Source: Gemmatimonadaceae bacterium
Lineage (GTDB): Bacteria > Gemmatimonadota > Gemmatimonadetes > Gemmatimonadales > Gemmatimonadaceae
Direction: 5' to 3'
Length of the DNA stretch: 64,000 nucleotides
Assembly (NCBI GenBank): GCA_037721215.1
Contig: JBBJNV010000010.1
Coordinates: 1 to 64,000, forward strand
Of this stretch, positions 18,426-27,546 are shown piece by piece. The notes under the pieces were generated by a model that was not told where the DNA came from, did not search any database, and saw only the letters and a list, made by a program, of their open reading frames with translations. Numbering within the stretch: the stretch's first letter is position 1; each line of letters opens with the position of its first letter. The translations under genes were made by a program, and so were the position numbers.

Positions 18426-19544
18426 ATGCGCTCAGGAATCGAGCCAGTATCGCAAAGAGCACGATCGAGGCTGCCGGACCTGAAGCCATGGTTCGCAGAA
18501 GTCGATAATCGGACCAGACTTCGGAAACGCGCAGAGCGGCAATTTCTGGGAGTGGTGGGAGCAGTAACGGCGCTGGCATGCGGGCAGGTCACGGAGCCGG
18601 TCCCGTCGGCCACTTCGCTGTCCCTGTCAACCGCGTCGCTTACCCTTCCTGCCGGTACCGTCGAACGAGTAACGGTTTCAGTGGTGGCGCCGACCGCAGG
18701 GTTGCGTTTGAATTTTCATGGCCTTCCGACGGGCGTAATCGGAAGCCTGTCCCCCGCGTTTCTGGGGTCGGGCAAAACGGCCAGCACACTCACGCTCGAT
18801 GCCAGTCCGGCCGCGACGCCAGGTGAGGTGACGCTGACTATCGAGGCATGGAGGGACATCCCCGGCGGTGCGCTCCTCGCGACCGCGAAACTAAGGGTCC
18901 AGATCACTGCTCCGACGAAATCTGAATGCCCTGGCTACGCGATCCCAACCGATTGTCCCCCCTTTCCTACAGGGGGCAACAACGTGATTTCGGGCTTCGT
19001 GATGGAGCGCACGAAAACCGGGACGCGCCCAGCCGCTGGCGTATCCATCTGGGCATGGGTTCGATACGCGAACGGCAACGGGTACCGCGCGGGAAGACTT
19101 CAGTCGGATACCGCCGGCCGGTATTTGTTCCCGCTCCTGCCAAACGCGCTCGTTGTTCTCCAGACCTATGGCGGGGGCTACGATCAGCCCTGTGCCTCGA
19201 TAGTGGAACTCTCCACGTCGAGCTTGACAGTGGATCTCGAAGTCGTGGCACAAGGAGAGCCGATATTCGAAACCGCGCCCGCGCAACCCGCCCTTACAGG
19301 GGTGGTCTATGAAACGACGGCAGAGGGACGGCGCCCGTTGTCCGGGGCGCGCGTCTACTTCGAGTTCCTGAATGATGAAATCGCGGCCACAACTACGACT
19401 GACGCACTGGGCCGCTACAGTCTTTGCCGGCTTCCTACGTCGCCAGCATGGGTTACGCCGTTCAAGACTGGCTACATCACTACTGGAAGATCGGTGTCAG
19501 TCTCCGGACTGATCGAGATGGACATGGAGATGAAACGCCAATGA
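18426..19544 (+). CDS. Lipoprotein with two carboxypeptidase-regulatory-like domains
   Basis: The frame is open from TTG 18369, but ATG 18426 has AAGGGG five bases upstream and is preferred. The N-terminus is long and basic before the hydrophobic segment and lipobox (VTALACGQ), so the signal peptide is atypical; a start further in is possible. The mature part begins with a Ser/Thr-rich beta domain (PSATSLSLSTASLTLPAG) and then has two copies of a carboxypeptidase-regulatory-like fold: ISGFVMERTKTGTRPAAGV...DTAGRYLF and LTGVVYETTAEGRRPLSGA...DALGRYSL. Such proteins are exported surface or periplasmic proteins of unknown ligand. It is divergent from the SARP regulator (126 bases between starts) and is followed by another lipoprotein gene. 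Confidence 0.75.
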   Translation: MRSGIEPVSQRARSRLPDLKPWFAEVDNRTRLRKRAERQFLGVVGAVTALACGQVTEPVPSATSLSLSTASLTLPAGTVERVTVSVVAPTAGLRLNFHGLPTGVIGSLSPAFLGSGKTASTLTLDASPAATPGEVTLTIEAWRDIPGGALLATAKLRVQITAPTKSECPGYAIPTDCPPFPTGGNNVISGFVMERTKTGTRPAAGVSIWAWVRYANGNGYRAGRLQSDTAGRYLFPLLPNALVVLQTYGGGYDQPCASIVELSTSSLTVDLEVVAQGEPIFETAPAQPALTGVVYETTAEGRRPLSGARVYFEFLNDEIAATTTTDALGRYSLCRLPTSPAWVTPFKTGYITTGRSVSVSGLIEMDMEMKRQ

Positions 19545-19603
19545 CGCACTGCATCGCAGGCGAGAAAATGCGCGCTGAAAACACTCTATTCCCGAGGGAT
19601 TAA

Positions 19604-21094
19604 ATGCTGAATCATATGACACTCGCCGCAAGGCTTCCGCTCAATAGCGTACGGAACGCAGCCTCGTCTGTCTGGCGGCGGCGGCGCCCGCCATGCGGCG
19701 CTGCAACACTGCTATGCGCAATCGCCGTCCTGTGGATCACAGCATGCGGTGATCCGACCGAGCCACAGCCGGGTCGTCTCAGGGTTGCCACGAGGACTGT
19801 GGGCGGCGATCTGGACGAAGATGGATACTCGCTGTTAGTCGGCGCTGAGCGAAGGCTGGCCGTTCGTGCGAACGGAACTGTCCTGCTCGACAGCATAACT
19901 GCGGGCTCGCATGCGCTGAAGCTGGAGGGAGTTGCCGACAATTGTACCGTCAGCAGCCCGCCCCCGCATTCGATAACCGTTCTGGGCGCGGCAATCGCGG
20001 ACTTCGTGTTCGTCGTAACATGCGAGGCGACCGGGATACAAGTCACGACGCGGACCACGGGGGCCGATAGGCCGGAGTTTGGATACCTCGTGAAAAGCGG
20101 CGAGCGGACCGGCACTGTCGCCACGACGGGCTCCACCGTCGTCAGCCGTCTCACGCCAGGTAGCCATACCGTTGCGCTGACTCCGGCCGAAAACTGCAGC
20201 GTCGCAGGCGCTGGTGTCGCTACAGTCAATGTCTCCAACCGGGTGGTTACCCCAGTGTTGTTCGAAGTTGCGTGCGTCCGGACCGAGAAGCGAATTGCCT
20301 TCGTACGCGACACGGCTATCGTCGGCAAGGGCTTGGTGCGCGCTATTCATACAGCCAGCGCGACCGGGTCGACCGTTGTGTATATCGCAGCGGGAACCGG
20401 TCCCGCATGGTCACCCGATGGAACGACGCTCGCGTTTTCCAACGCCCAGTGCGACTCCTATTACGGAACCTGTACCGGTGGCATTGTTCTCATGGATGCA
20501 GATACGCGAACCATACGCCCTTCGGGTAACAGCGGTACAGGCTTCGACCCGTCCTGGAGCCCTGATGGCAAACTCATCGCGATCAGTCGGATATCTCGGC
20601 TTTATGGTGAACCCGCTGCGCTCGTCCTGATCGACCCAACCGGTTCGGCGATCGTTGAACTCAATACTCCGTTCGTCGACGCGCGAAACCCGTCGTGGTC
20701 CCCGGATGGCAGGCGCATCGTGTTCGAGTGCGGGTTTGTTCTTCTGGGAGGGACCAGGGAAGACGAGATCTGTATAATCAACAGGGATGGAACCGAATTT
20801 CTTCGGCTCACCAGAGATGCTTCCTTTGATGAAAGCCCTGCGTGGAGCCCGGATGGGACCCTGATTTCATTCTCCACGGGCCGATTCAACAGCGGTGGAA
20901 CGGACATCGCCCTCATGACCCCGGCGGGCACGGATATAAGGCGGCTTACCCGGGGCTTCGACGCAGCCTGGTCGCCCGATGGTTCGAGGCTGGTATTCTC
21001 TTTGCCTGACGGCCTTTTCACTATTGGCCGCGACGGCTCAGACCCGACCAGACTGACCAGGGGATCGCATCGTGCCGCCGCATGGCGACCGTAG
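19604..21094 (+). CDS. Lipoprotein with PD40/WD40-like (TolB-type) beta-propeller
   Basis: ATG 19604 has GAGGG upstream. The signal carries a lipobox (ITACGD, Cys at about residue 49) after a long basic N-region. Residues about 55-225 contain two related beta modules of about 85 residues each (LRVATRTVGGDLDEDGYSLLV and IQVTTRTTGADRPEFGYLV), each ending in a cysteine (TCEA, ACVR). From about residue 230 on, at least five PD40 repeats with the motif WSPDG(x)I/L-x-F/S form a TolB-like propeller. TolB-type propellers bind partner proteins or glycans in the periplasm. It lies 59 bases after the preceding lipoprotein gene on the same strand and both probably form a unit near the regulator. Confidence 0.85.
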   Translation: MLNHMTLAARLPLNSVRNAASSVWRRRRPPCGAATLLCAIAVLWITACGDPTEPQPGRLRVATRTVGGDLDEDGYSLLVGAERRLAVRANGTVLLDSITAGSHALKLEGVADNCTVSSPPPHSITVLGAAIADFVFVVTCEATGIQVTTRTTGADRPEFGYLVKSGERTGTVATTGSTVVSRLTPGSHTVALTPAENCSVAGAGVATVNVSNRVVTPVLFEVACVRTEKRIAFVRDTAIVGKGLVRAIHTASATGSTVVYIAAGTGPAWSPDGTTLAFSNAQCDSYYGTCTGGIVLMDADTRTIRPSGNSGTGFDPSWSPDGKLIAISRISRLYGEPAALVLIDPTGSAIVELNTPFVDARNPSWSPDGRRIVFECGFVLLGGTREDEICIINRDGTEFLRLTRDASFDESPAWSPDGTLISFSTGRFNSGGTDIALMTPAGTDIRRLTRGFDAAWSPDGSRLVFSLPDGLFTIGRDGSDPTRLTRGSHRAAAWRP

Positions 21095-21120
21095 ATCAAC
21101 ACTCAGCACTGCGCAGTCGC

Positions 21121-23130
21121 TCAAAGCCAGTAGCCGAGCAGATGGTAGTGGTAAAGCAATGGTATGGCAATCAGCACACTGGAAGCCAGCACGGTGAAAT
21201 ACATGCGGCGTGCCGGTCCCCAGTAACGCTTCCGCCATGCTGTTACCGCAAGCGGCGGAAGCGTCAGCGCGATGAGCGCTCCCACCAGGAGAAAAGTCAG
21301 ACCGGCATAAAGTGCCAGCCTCAGCCCGGCGGCCGCCGAGTCGTTGCCCCGATGCATCACGATCAGCGCGAGCGTAGAGAGCGGCGCCAGAAGCGTCATC
21401 GCTCCAGTCGCCACGGCGGCGCGCCAGGCCCACTTTGCACCGAGTGGCGTCTGGTCTGGCATTGACGCCTGTCTGCGAAGAATACGGACGAGCGGGTTGA
21501 ACAAAGCCGCAAGCGCGGTGACAACGAAGAGAAGCAGAATCGCGCCAAGCATCAGCGCCCGAAGAGTCCCACGCTCGAACCACCGCAAACGCTCGAAGCT
21601 CACTGGGTCCTGCGTGCTGCCGCCCATAGCAAAACCGGTGACGCGGCCGTCCGCATCAGTCGTGAAGGCGACATGCAAGCCGTCGTTCGATCCTCCGACA
21701 ACCCGATAGTGTGTTGAGCCAACTTTGTGCAACGCCAACCTGGTACCACCGGGGATCGCGACCGTCAACGATCCATCCGGCAGTGCCTCGACGCGGGTAT
21801 CGGTGGCAAGTTGCGCGGCTCGCTCGATGGTTGTCGTCGCGAGGAGAAGCGGCCGATAGACGCCGTCAAACCTAGTCGTCGACGACCAGGTCACTGCCGT
21901 AGCCGACGGGGTCGACGGTGGCTGGTTGGGCACAAAAAAGCGCTCGATCAACGCTCGCACAAAATCGGTTCTCAAAGTCTGGTGAGGGCCGCCCTGCCTC
22001 ATCGCGTGCACGATGAAAATTCCGAGGCGTTGTTGCGGCACAAAGTACAACAATGAAAAATGAGTGCGTGCCCCGGTGTGGAAGAGTCCGGGAAGTCCTG
22101 CCAGATCGCTGGTAAAAAAACCAAAGCCAACGCCTGGTATCGAGTCGTGCGCCCGCCACTGCAACGAATGCATCTGCCCCGTGCTCACCTGAGACAGGAC
22201 GCGCGCTTCGCCTGACGCGCCATTATTCAGATGCGCTCTCATGAATCGACCCATGTCTGCCGCCGTGCTGACCATCGACCCGGCGGGCGCGAGCAGTAAC
22301 ACATCGGGAACAGCGCCCGATCCATAGGTCGCTATCCGCGACTTCAGCTCTTGCGGGGGCGGCTGGCGGAAGGTCGAGCGGGTCATTCCGAGCGGCGTCA
22401 GCAGGTGCCGCTCCACGTAGTCATCGAATGGCATGCCTGAAGCCACTTCCACGAGCCGCCCGACCAGTGCCATTCCAACATTCGAATAGCGAATCTCCTG
22501 GCCGCGCGGTCTTCCTCTCGCGGGAGGGAACTTTTCAAAATATTCTTCAAGCGAAATCATTCGGGACGGGTCGGTAACGACGTCCCGCATGAAAGCGCCG
22601 TCAAGTCCGCTGGTATGCGTCAGCAGGTGTCGCAATGTGATCGGAGGGCCAGCACCGCGCACAATTCGAGAACCGAGGCGCCGCGTGATGTCGTCGTCCA
22701 GTGAAAGCTTGCGACGGTCGACCAGCTGCATCGCAGCGGTCGCAGTAAACAACTTCGACACCGATGCAATGTTGAAAAGCGTCGAATCCGGATCTACCCG
22801 CCGTGCAGGTGCTGACGACTCGTTGCCGTATCCTTTCAGCAGCAACGTCGAATCGCCCTGTACGACGACAACCGCCAGGCTCGGCTCCGGGAACTCGCGC
22901 ATGTAGCGCGCGAAGACCGAGTCGGCAAAGCGTTCCACATTGGCAGGAGAGGGTCGAGTCTCCGGGGAATCGGACACGACGGCGTACGATACGCGTGTGG
23001 CGTTCGAGCCTGTTGATGAAGCTCGACTTCTATTGCCCTGCGGAAACGAGCCGTCCGCTGTGCTGGCCTGACGCCCGATGCCCAGTGCAAAGGGAATTAA
23101 ACCGCAGAGGATCCAGGCTCGCGTTCGCAA
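21121..23130 (-). CDS. Serine beta-lactamase-fold hydrolase with C-terminal membrane helices
   Basis: The class C beta-lactamase/DD-peptidase signature is complete: SVSK (nucleophile Ser and Lys), YSN, and a C-terminal-side HTG (LFHTGAR) in place of KTG. Four hydrophobic helices near the C-terminus anchor it, with the catalytic domain presumably in the periplasm. The frame is open from ATG 23217, which would overlap the upstream histidine kinase by 77 bases; TTG 23130 lies just after that gene's stop and starts directly with a signal segment (RTRAWILCGLIPFALGIG), so it is preferred. Known relatives act as esterases, peptidases or D-aminopeptidases as well as lactamases, so a resistance role should not be assumed. 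A domain (about residues 470-560) of DUF3471 style precedes the helices. Confidence 0.85.
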   Translation of the reverse strand: MRTRAWILCGLIPFALGIGRQASTADGSFPQGNRSRASSTGSNATRVSYAVVSDSPETRPSPANVERFADSVFARYMREFPEPSLAVVVVQGDSTLLLKGYGNESSAPARRVDPDSTLFNIASVSKLFTATAAMQLVDRRKLSLDDDITRRLGSRIVRGAGPPITLRHLLTHTSGLDGAFMRDVVTDPSRMISLEEYFEKFPPARGRPRGQEIRYSNVGMALVGRLVEVASGMPFDDYVERHLLTPLGMTRSTFRQPPPQELKSRIATYGSGAVPDVLLLAPAGSMVSTAADMGRFMRAHLNNGASGEARVLSQVSTGQMHSLQWRAHDSIPGVGFGFFTSDLAGLPGLFHTGARTHFSLLYFVPQQRLGIFIVHAMRQGGPHQTLRTDFVRALIERFFVPNQPPSTPSATAVTWSSTTRFDGVYRPLLLATTTIERAAQLATDTRVEALPDGSLTVAIPGGTRLALHKVGSTHYRVVGGSNDGLHVAFTTDADGRVTGFAMGGSTQDPVSFERLRWFERGTLRALMLGAILLLFVVTALAALFNPLVRILRRQASMPDQTPLGAKWAWRAAVATGAMTLLAPLSTLALIVMHRGNDSAAAGLRLALYAGLTFLLVGALIALTLPPLAVTAWRKRYWGPARRMYFTVLASSVLIAIPLLYHYHLLGYWL

Positions 23131-23140
23131 CTCCGGGTAG

Positions 23141-25621
23141 TCAGTCCGACCAGCGCGGTAATGTGATCGTGAACGTGCTCCCCTGCCCGTCGACGCTTTC
23201 GACTGTAAGATCGCCATTCATACCGCGCGCAAGATCCCGGCTGATTGCCAGCCCCAAGCCGGTTCCTTCCTGGGTTCGCGTCAGTCCTGCATCAATCTGG
23301 ACAAACGGCTGAAAAACCCGCTCCATCTGTCCCGGGGCAATCCCAAGTCCGGTATCCGAAACGTGCACTGCGACCTGGGAGTCATCGACCGCCACACATT
23401 GCACGTCTACGCTTCCACCGGGTGCTGTAAACTTGATGGCATTGCTCAGCAGGTTCAGAACTACCTGCTGCACTTTCTCGCGGTCGGCCCGGGCGGCCAG
23501 TCGCGGGTCACAGCCCGCGAACCGTAGCGACAGTCGCTTCGCCCTTGCCTGCGGCGCCGACAACGCTTCGCACGTGGCCACGGCTTCATCCAGCAACACT
23601 TCCTCACTGCTGTACAACACCGCCCCTGCATCGACTTTCGCATAGTTGAGAACGCCGTTTATCAACCCCAGCAGGTGCCGCTGACTGCGCTGGATGCGGT
23701 CGAGCGCGGTGCGCTGCTCGGGGGTGACTGGACCATGCACTCCAATCTCTATCAGCTCGGCATATCCCCCAATCGCATTCAGGGGCGTCCGGTATTCGTG
23801 GCTGATTGTTGCCAGAAACTCACTCTTGCTTCGGTTCGCCGCCTCCGCCTCGGCACGCGCCGCCTCGGCATCGGCGCGCGCTTTTTCACTCTCGGCAAGC
23901 AGCCGCTCGATTTCGAGACGGGCGCGCACCCTTGCTGTTACGTCGGCGCCATGGGAGATGATGCCCCCCAGAGTGCCGTCTCGCTCGATGAATGGCAGAT
24001 ACGTGACGTCGACGAAGCGCTCCTCCGGAAGCGCTCCCAGGGTGCGGGCTAGCGTAATGGGAAGCTCGCGCCCCACGAACGGCTCGCCCGTCGCCAGCAC
24101 GTGGTGCAGCCGGCTTTCGAATCCCTTTCCCCGAAGCTCTGGCAGAGCCTCGAAGGCCGGCTTGCCGATAATCTCGCGGCGTCCGATGAGCTGGTAATAG
24201 GCATCATTCGCCAGCTCGAAAACATGATCGGGGCCTCGCAGCACCGCAAAAAAAGATGGGGACTGGCGGAAAACCTCGGCGAGCCGTGTCCGTTCCAGAT
24301 CGATCGCTTTGAGCAATTCTCTGGTCTCAGTCTCAGCCCGGAACCGCGCGGTGATGTCGGCGGCGGTTAACGCAACGTCGTCGCCAACGCGCACCGCGGT
24401 AACGCCGAGACCGTAATCGAAGCCGTCAGCCTGATACATCAGATCGGTCTCGAAAACCTCGCCCGTCTCTGCGACGCGGCGATAGCCGTCGAAAAGGCCG
24501 TACTGCCGGCTTGCGGGGAACATCTCTACCAGGCCGCGCCCCACCATGTCGGCAGGCTCGCGGCCGCCGAGACGTCCGGCGGCAGGATTGGCATACGTGA
24601 GCCGGAAATCAACGATGCCTCCGTCCGGCCGGTCGTCTTCGCGCATCGGATGCATCAGCACGACCGCGTGCGGCGAAACATCCTGAACCGTTCTGAACAA
24701 CGCCTCACTCGCCGCGAGGGCTGCCTCAGTGCGGACATGTTCCGAAACATCACGCCAGAAGATGGCGACCCCGCCTTCGTCGGTTGGGTATGCATCGAGG
24801 TCGAGATGCACATCGTATCCGTCTCCAACGTAATGCTGCTTGAAATGGGCCTCCACGCCCTCGGCAACGATGCGCCGATACGCTGGCGCGATCTCCATTT
24901 CCAGAGAGGCCGGGAATACCTCCCAGTGTGTGCGACCGATCGTTTCCTCGAGGGTCTTGTCGACCGCGCGCAAAGCCGCTGGATTCACGGTCAGGAAACG
25001 AAACTCGTTATCGAGAGTTGCATGCGCTTCCGCCATGCGCTCCAGAACGCTGGCTGCCCGCAACTCAGCCCGGCTGGTATCCATTTCAAGTGCCTGGCGT
25101 TTTTTCTCCAGCCCGTGCGCCTCGACCTGCGACGTCGTATCGAAACCAGTGATGAGTATGCCGCTGACGCCACCGCCTTCGTCGCGCACGGGAACATACG
25201 AAAGTGTGATGTACACATCGTCATGCGGCACGGCGGGGCCCTGACGAAGAAGGGGGTAATACTGATCGCCGAGCGTAACCGTTTCACCCGCCTGCACGCG
25301 ATGCAGAACCGGCTCGACCAGTGGCCAGATTTCGAACCAGGATTCGCGAGAAGAACTTCCGAGCGCCGAGGGATGTTTACAGCCGAGGAACGGTTTGTAT
25401 GCGTCGTTATAGATCTGAACGAACTGCGGGCCCCAGAGAAGGATGGCAGGAAAGCCCATGGCCACGACTGTCGACGCTGCAGTTCGAAGGCTCGAAGGCC
25501 ACTCCTCCACTGGGCCAAGTACGGTACTTTTCCAGTCGTACGCGCGGCACCGGGCCTTCAGTTCGCCCTCTCCCGCAAACAACCTTTGCGCGGTATCGTC
25601 GCCACGCACGCTTGCACTCAT
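23141..25621 (-). CDS. Multi-PAS sensor histidine kinase (soluble)
   Basis: ATG 25621 follows a GGATGGAG box and is preferred over the open frame to 25699. The protein has a first sensory domain of the type WKSTVLGPVEEWPSSLR...LLWGPQFVQIYNDAY, then at least three PAS domains (around residues 190-300, 305-430 and 445-565), a short coiled coil rich in Ala/Glu, a HisKA domain with SHEYRTPLNAIGG (phospho-His at about 608; Tyr replaces the usual Leu of HELRTP), and HATPase with N-box NLLSNAIKF, DTGLGI and GTGLGL. No transmembrane helix is seen, so it is cytoplasmic. No response regulator lies next to it. It precedes the serine hydrolase gene, with only about 10 bases between stop and likely start. 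Confidence 0.92.
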   Translation of the reverse strand: MSASVRGDDTAQRLFAGEGELKARCRAYDWKSTVLGPVEEWPSSLRTAASTVVAMGFPAILLWGPQFVQIYNDAYKPFLGCKHPSALGSSSRESWFEIWPLVEPVLHRVQAGETVTLGDQYYPLLRQGPAVPHDDVYITLSYVPVRDEGGGVSGILITGFDTTSQVEAHGLEKKRQALEMDTSRAELRAASVLERMAEAHATLDNEFRFLTVNPAALRAVDKTLEETIGRTHWEVFPASLEMEIAPAYRRIVAEGVEAHFKQHYVGDGYDVHLDLDAYPTDEGGVAIFWRDVSEHVRTEAALAASEALFRTVQDVSPHAVVLMHPMREDDRPDGGIVDFRLTYANPAAGRLGGREPADMVGRGLVEMFPASRQYGLFDGYRRVAETGEVFETDLMYQADGFDYGLGVTAVRVGDDVALTAADITARFRAETETRELLKAIDLERTRLAEVFRQSPSFFAVLRGPDHVFELANDAYYQLIGRREIIGKPAFEALPELRGKGFESRLHHVLATGEPFVGRELPITLARTLGALPEERFVDVTYLPFIERDGTLGGIISHGADVTARVRARLEIERLLAESEKARADAEAARAEAEAANRSKSEFLATISHEYRTPLNAIGGYAELIEIGVHGPVTPEQRTALDRIQRSQRHLLGLINGVLNYAKVDAGAVLYSSEEVLLDEAVATCEALSAPQARAKRLSLRFAGCDPRLAARADREKVQQVVLNLLSNAIKFTAPGGSVDVQCVAVDDSQVAVHVSDTGLGIAPGQMERVFQPFVQIDAGLTRTQEGTGLGLAISRDLARGMNGDLTVESVDGQGSTFTITLPRWSD

Positions 25622-25744
25622 GGCTCCATCCTCTCTCCGCTGCAATCCCAGTTGGCCGCAAACCTCATTAGAATTGCTCACCCGCGCGCCGCATCGCAAG
25701 AGGCATCGCCCACGGACTCTCCGGCAACTGATCCCTGAATCAAA

Positions 25745-26920
25745 TCAGGGGGTCAGAACCACCTTGGTGCACTCATCTTTTTCTTCTTCGAACAATTCGT
25801 ACATCTTCGGTGCTTCGTCCAGACTGACTCTGTGCGAAATGATTTCCGGCGGATCGATCTCGCCTTTTTCAATCCTGTCCATGAGCGGCTGCATGTACCG
25901 GCGCACATTGCATTGACCAGTCTTGACCGTCAGGCCTTTGCCGAAGATCGTGCCGAACGGAAACTTGTCGATCATGCCTACATACACGCCGGCAATCGAC
26001 GCCGTCCCGCCCGCGGCGCATGACTGGAATACCTGGCGCAGAACCGTTGCATTGTCCATCTGCAGTTTGAGCGCCTGCTTGCCGCGTTCGATCTTCCCGT
26101 AAATCGACGTCCCGTGTGCTTCCATGCCAACGGCATCGATGCAGCGTTCAGGTCCGGTACCTCCCGTGAGCTGCTTCAGCAATTCAACGAGGTCGTCCGT
26201 GTCCTCGTAATTCAACGTTTCGGCACCCCCCAGCTCGGCGAGTGCCAGTCGGGCGGGATGGCGGTCGATGGCAATCACGCGGGATGCCCCAAGCATAAAG
26301 CAGCTCCGAATCGCGAACTGACCTACCGGCCCGCAACCCCAGACAGCGACAGTATCACCCGGCTGAATACCACAGTATTCGGCGGCCTGGTATCCTGTCG
26401 GAAAAATGTCGGACAGAAATAACACCTGATCGTCAGTCAATCCTTCCGGAACCTTGATGGGAGAAAAATCAGCGTAAGGAACGCGAGCGTATTCGGCCTG
26501 TCCTCCGGCATAGCTGCCATACAGCGCGGAATAGCCGAACATCCCGGCGCCGGGATCGCCAATCACTGTTTCCAGGGCCTTTCGGCTCTTGCTCGGATTG
26601 CTGTTCTGACAGGCAGACGTGAGCCCAATCGAACAGGGGCGGCAATTTCCGCAAGCGATGTTGAACGGAACGACAACCCTGTCGCCGACGGCAAGATTCG
26701 ACACGCCCTTCCCCACCTCGACCACCTCTCCCATAAACTCGTGGCCAAGGACATCGCCACTCTGCATTGTCGCTACGCGACCGTTATACAGGTGCAGATC
26801 AGAGCCGCAGATGGCGGTCGATGTTATGCGTATCACTGCATCGCGCGGATTCAGAATCTTCGGATCGGGAACGTTGACCACCCGGACTTCTTTCTTCCCT
26901 TCCCAGCATACGGCTCTCAT
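25745..26920 (-). CDS. Zinc-dependent alcohol dehydrogenase, formaldehyde-dehydrogenase-like
   Basis: A medium-chain dehydrogenase/reductase with catalytic zinc ligands in CGSDLHLY and GHE, the structural-zinc cysteines (CGNCRPC...TSAC), an insert YGSYAGGQAEYARVPYAD and the NAD-binding GCGPVGQ. The insert and the ending EDECTKVVLTP place it with glutathione-independent formaldehyde dehydrogenase-like ADHs (tdh/FdhA group). The length of 391 residues fits. The reaction is NAD-dependent oxidation of an alcohol or formaldehyde hydrate; the substrate is not determined. A short SRPBCC-type gene sits upstream on the same strand, a pairing known from other bacteria, with 45 bases between them. Confidence 0.9.
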   Translation of the reverse strand: MRAVCWEGKKEVRVVNVPDPKILNPRDAVIRITSTAICGSDLHLYNGRVATMQSGDVLGHEFMGEVVEVGKGVSNLAVGDRVVVPFNIACGNCRPCSIGLTSACQNSNPSKSRKALETVIGDPGAGMFGYSALYGSYAGGQAEYARVPYADFSPIKVPEGLTDDQVLFLSDIFPTGYQAAEYCGIQPGDTVAVWGCGPVGQFAIRSCFMLGASRVIAIDRHPARLALAELGGAETLNYEDTDDLVELLKQLTGGTGPERCIDAVGMEAHGTSIYGKIERGKQALKLQMDNATVLRQVFQSCAAGGTASIAGVYVGMIDKFPFGTIFGKGLTVKTGQCNVRRYMQPLMDRIEKGEIDPPEIISHRVSLDEAPKMYELFEEEKDECTKVVLTP

Positions 26921-26965
26921 TTGATAAGCTCTTGGTGAGGTTGTTGAAGCACTGTCATTGCGCGG

Positions 26966-27316
26966 TCAGGCACTGCGGCCGGATGACTGTCCCTGTATCG
27001 TCGCGATTTCACCCGTCTCGATTCTGGCTTTCAAATCGCGCAAGGCCGACTCGAGCTGCTGAGCGATACTTTTCCCTTCGTATGCCGAAAGCAGGTGGTC
27101 AGCATCTGAGTCGGAGTGCTTGTCGATTTCAACCGTCAGATCGATACCGCGGTTCTCAGCGGCGGGAACGAACTCAGGATTTCCGGGCAGTTTCGCTGCC
27201 GTCCATGCCGCCCGCACTTCTGCCAGAGTCTTGCCGATTCGGATCGTTCGGGATGCCGTGTCTTCCATGGGAATCCGGACTGTCCCGTGGCCATTGTCCG
27301 ATTCAGTGCCTGCCAT
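26966..27316 (-). CDS. Short SRPBCC/cyclase-like protein
   Basis: A protein of 116 residues. It starts like the first strand of SRPBCC (polyketide cyclase/START-like) proteins (SRTIRIGKTLAEVRAAW), then goes directly to their last strand and helix (FVPAAENRGIDLTVEID, IAQQLESALRDLKARIETGEIATIQGQ). The ending RRLKxxxETGEIATIxGQ is typical of SRPBCC proteins found beside zinc-dependent alcohol dehydrogenases. The middle of the fold (about 60-90 residues) is missing with the reading frame kept, so this is either a reduced family member or the result of an in-frame deletion. It is cotranscribed with the downstream alcohol dehydrogenase. Confidence 0.6.
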   Translation of the reverse strand: MAGTESDNGHGTVRIPMEDTASRTIRIGKTLAEVRAAWTAAKLPGNPEFVPAAENRGIDLTVEIDKHSDSDADHLLSAYEGKSIAQQLESALRDLKARIETGEIATIQGQSSGRSA

Positions 27317-27546
27317 TTGCTGCCTCCATTATCCAGGTCGATCCCTGAGCGACGACATCAGGGTGGGGGCAACTTTCGCACAACGTATGCCGCCGAGCGT
27401 CCGCGGCGCGATTGCGGGGTGCAGCGTACCGGTTCGTTCCACAGGAAGGCCGCTTCATCACGACACCGTTGAGAGTCGAGTGGCAAGGCAGCACTTTGCA
27501 GCGCAATAACAACCTGTTTCGTCACCCGGTCACGGAGGCGTTTTTC

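Noticed and set aside
21121-23130. Beta-lactamase resistance gene
   Set aside because: The fold matches, but the HTG motif and C-terminal membrane helices are those of general serine hydrolases/esterases; resistance cannot be claimed.
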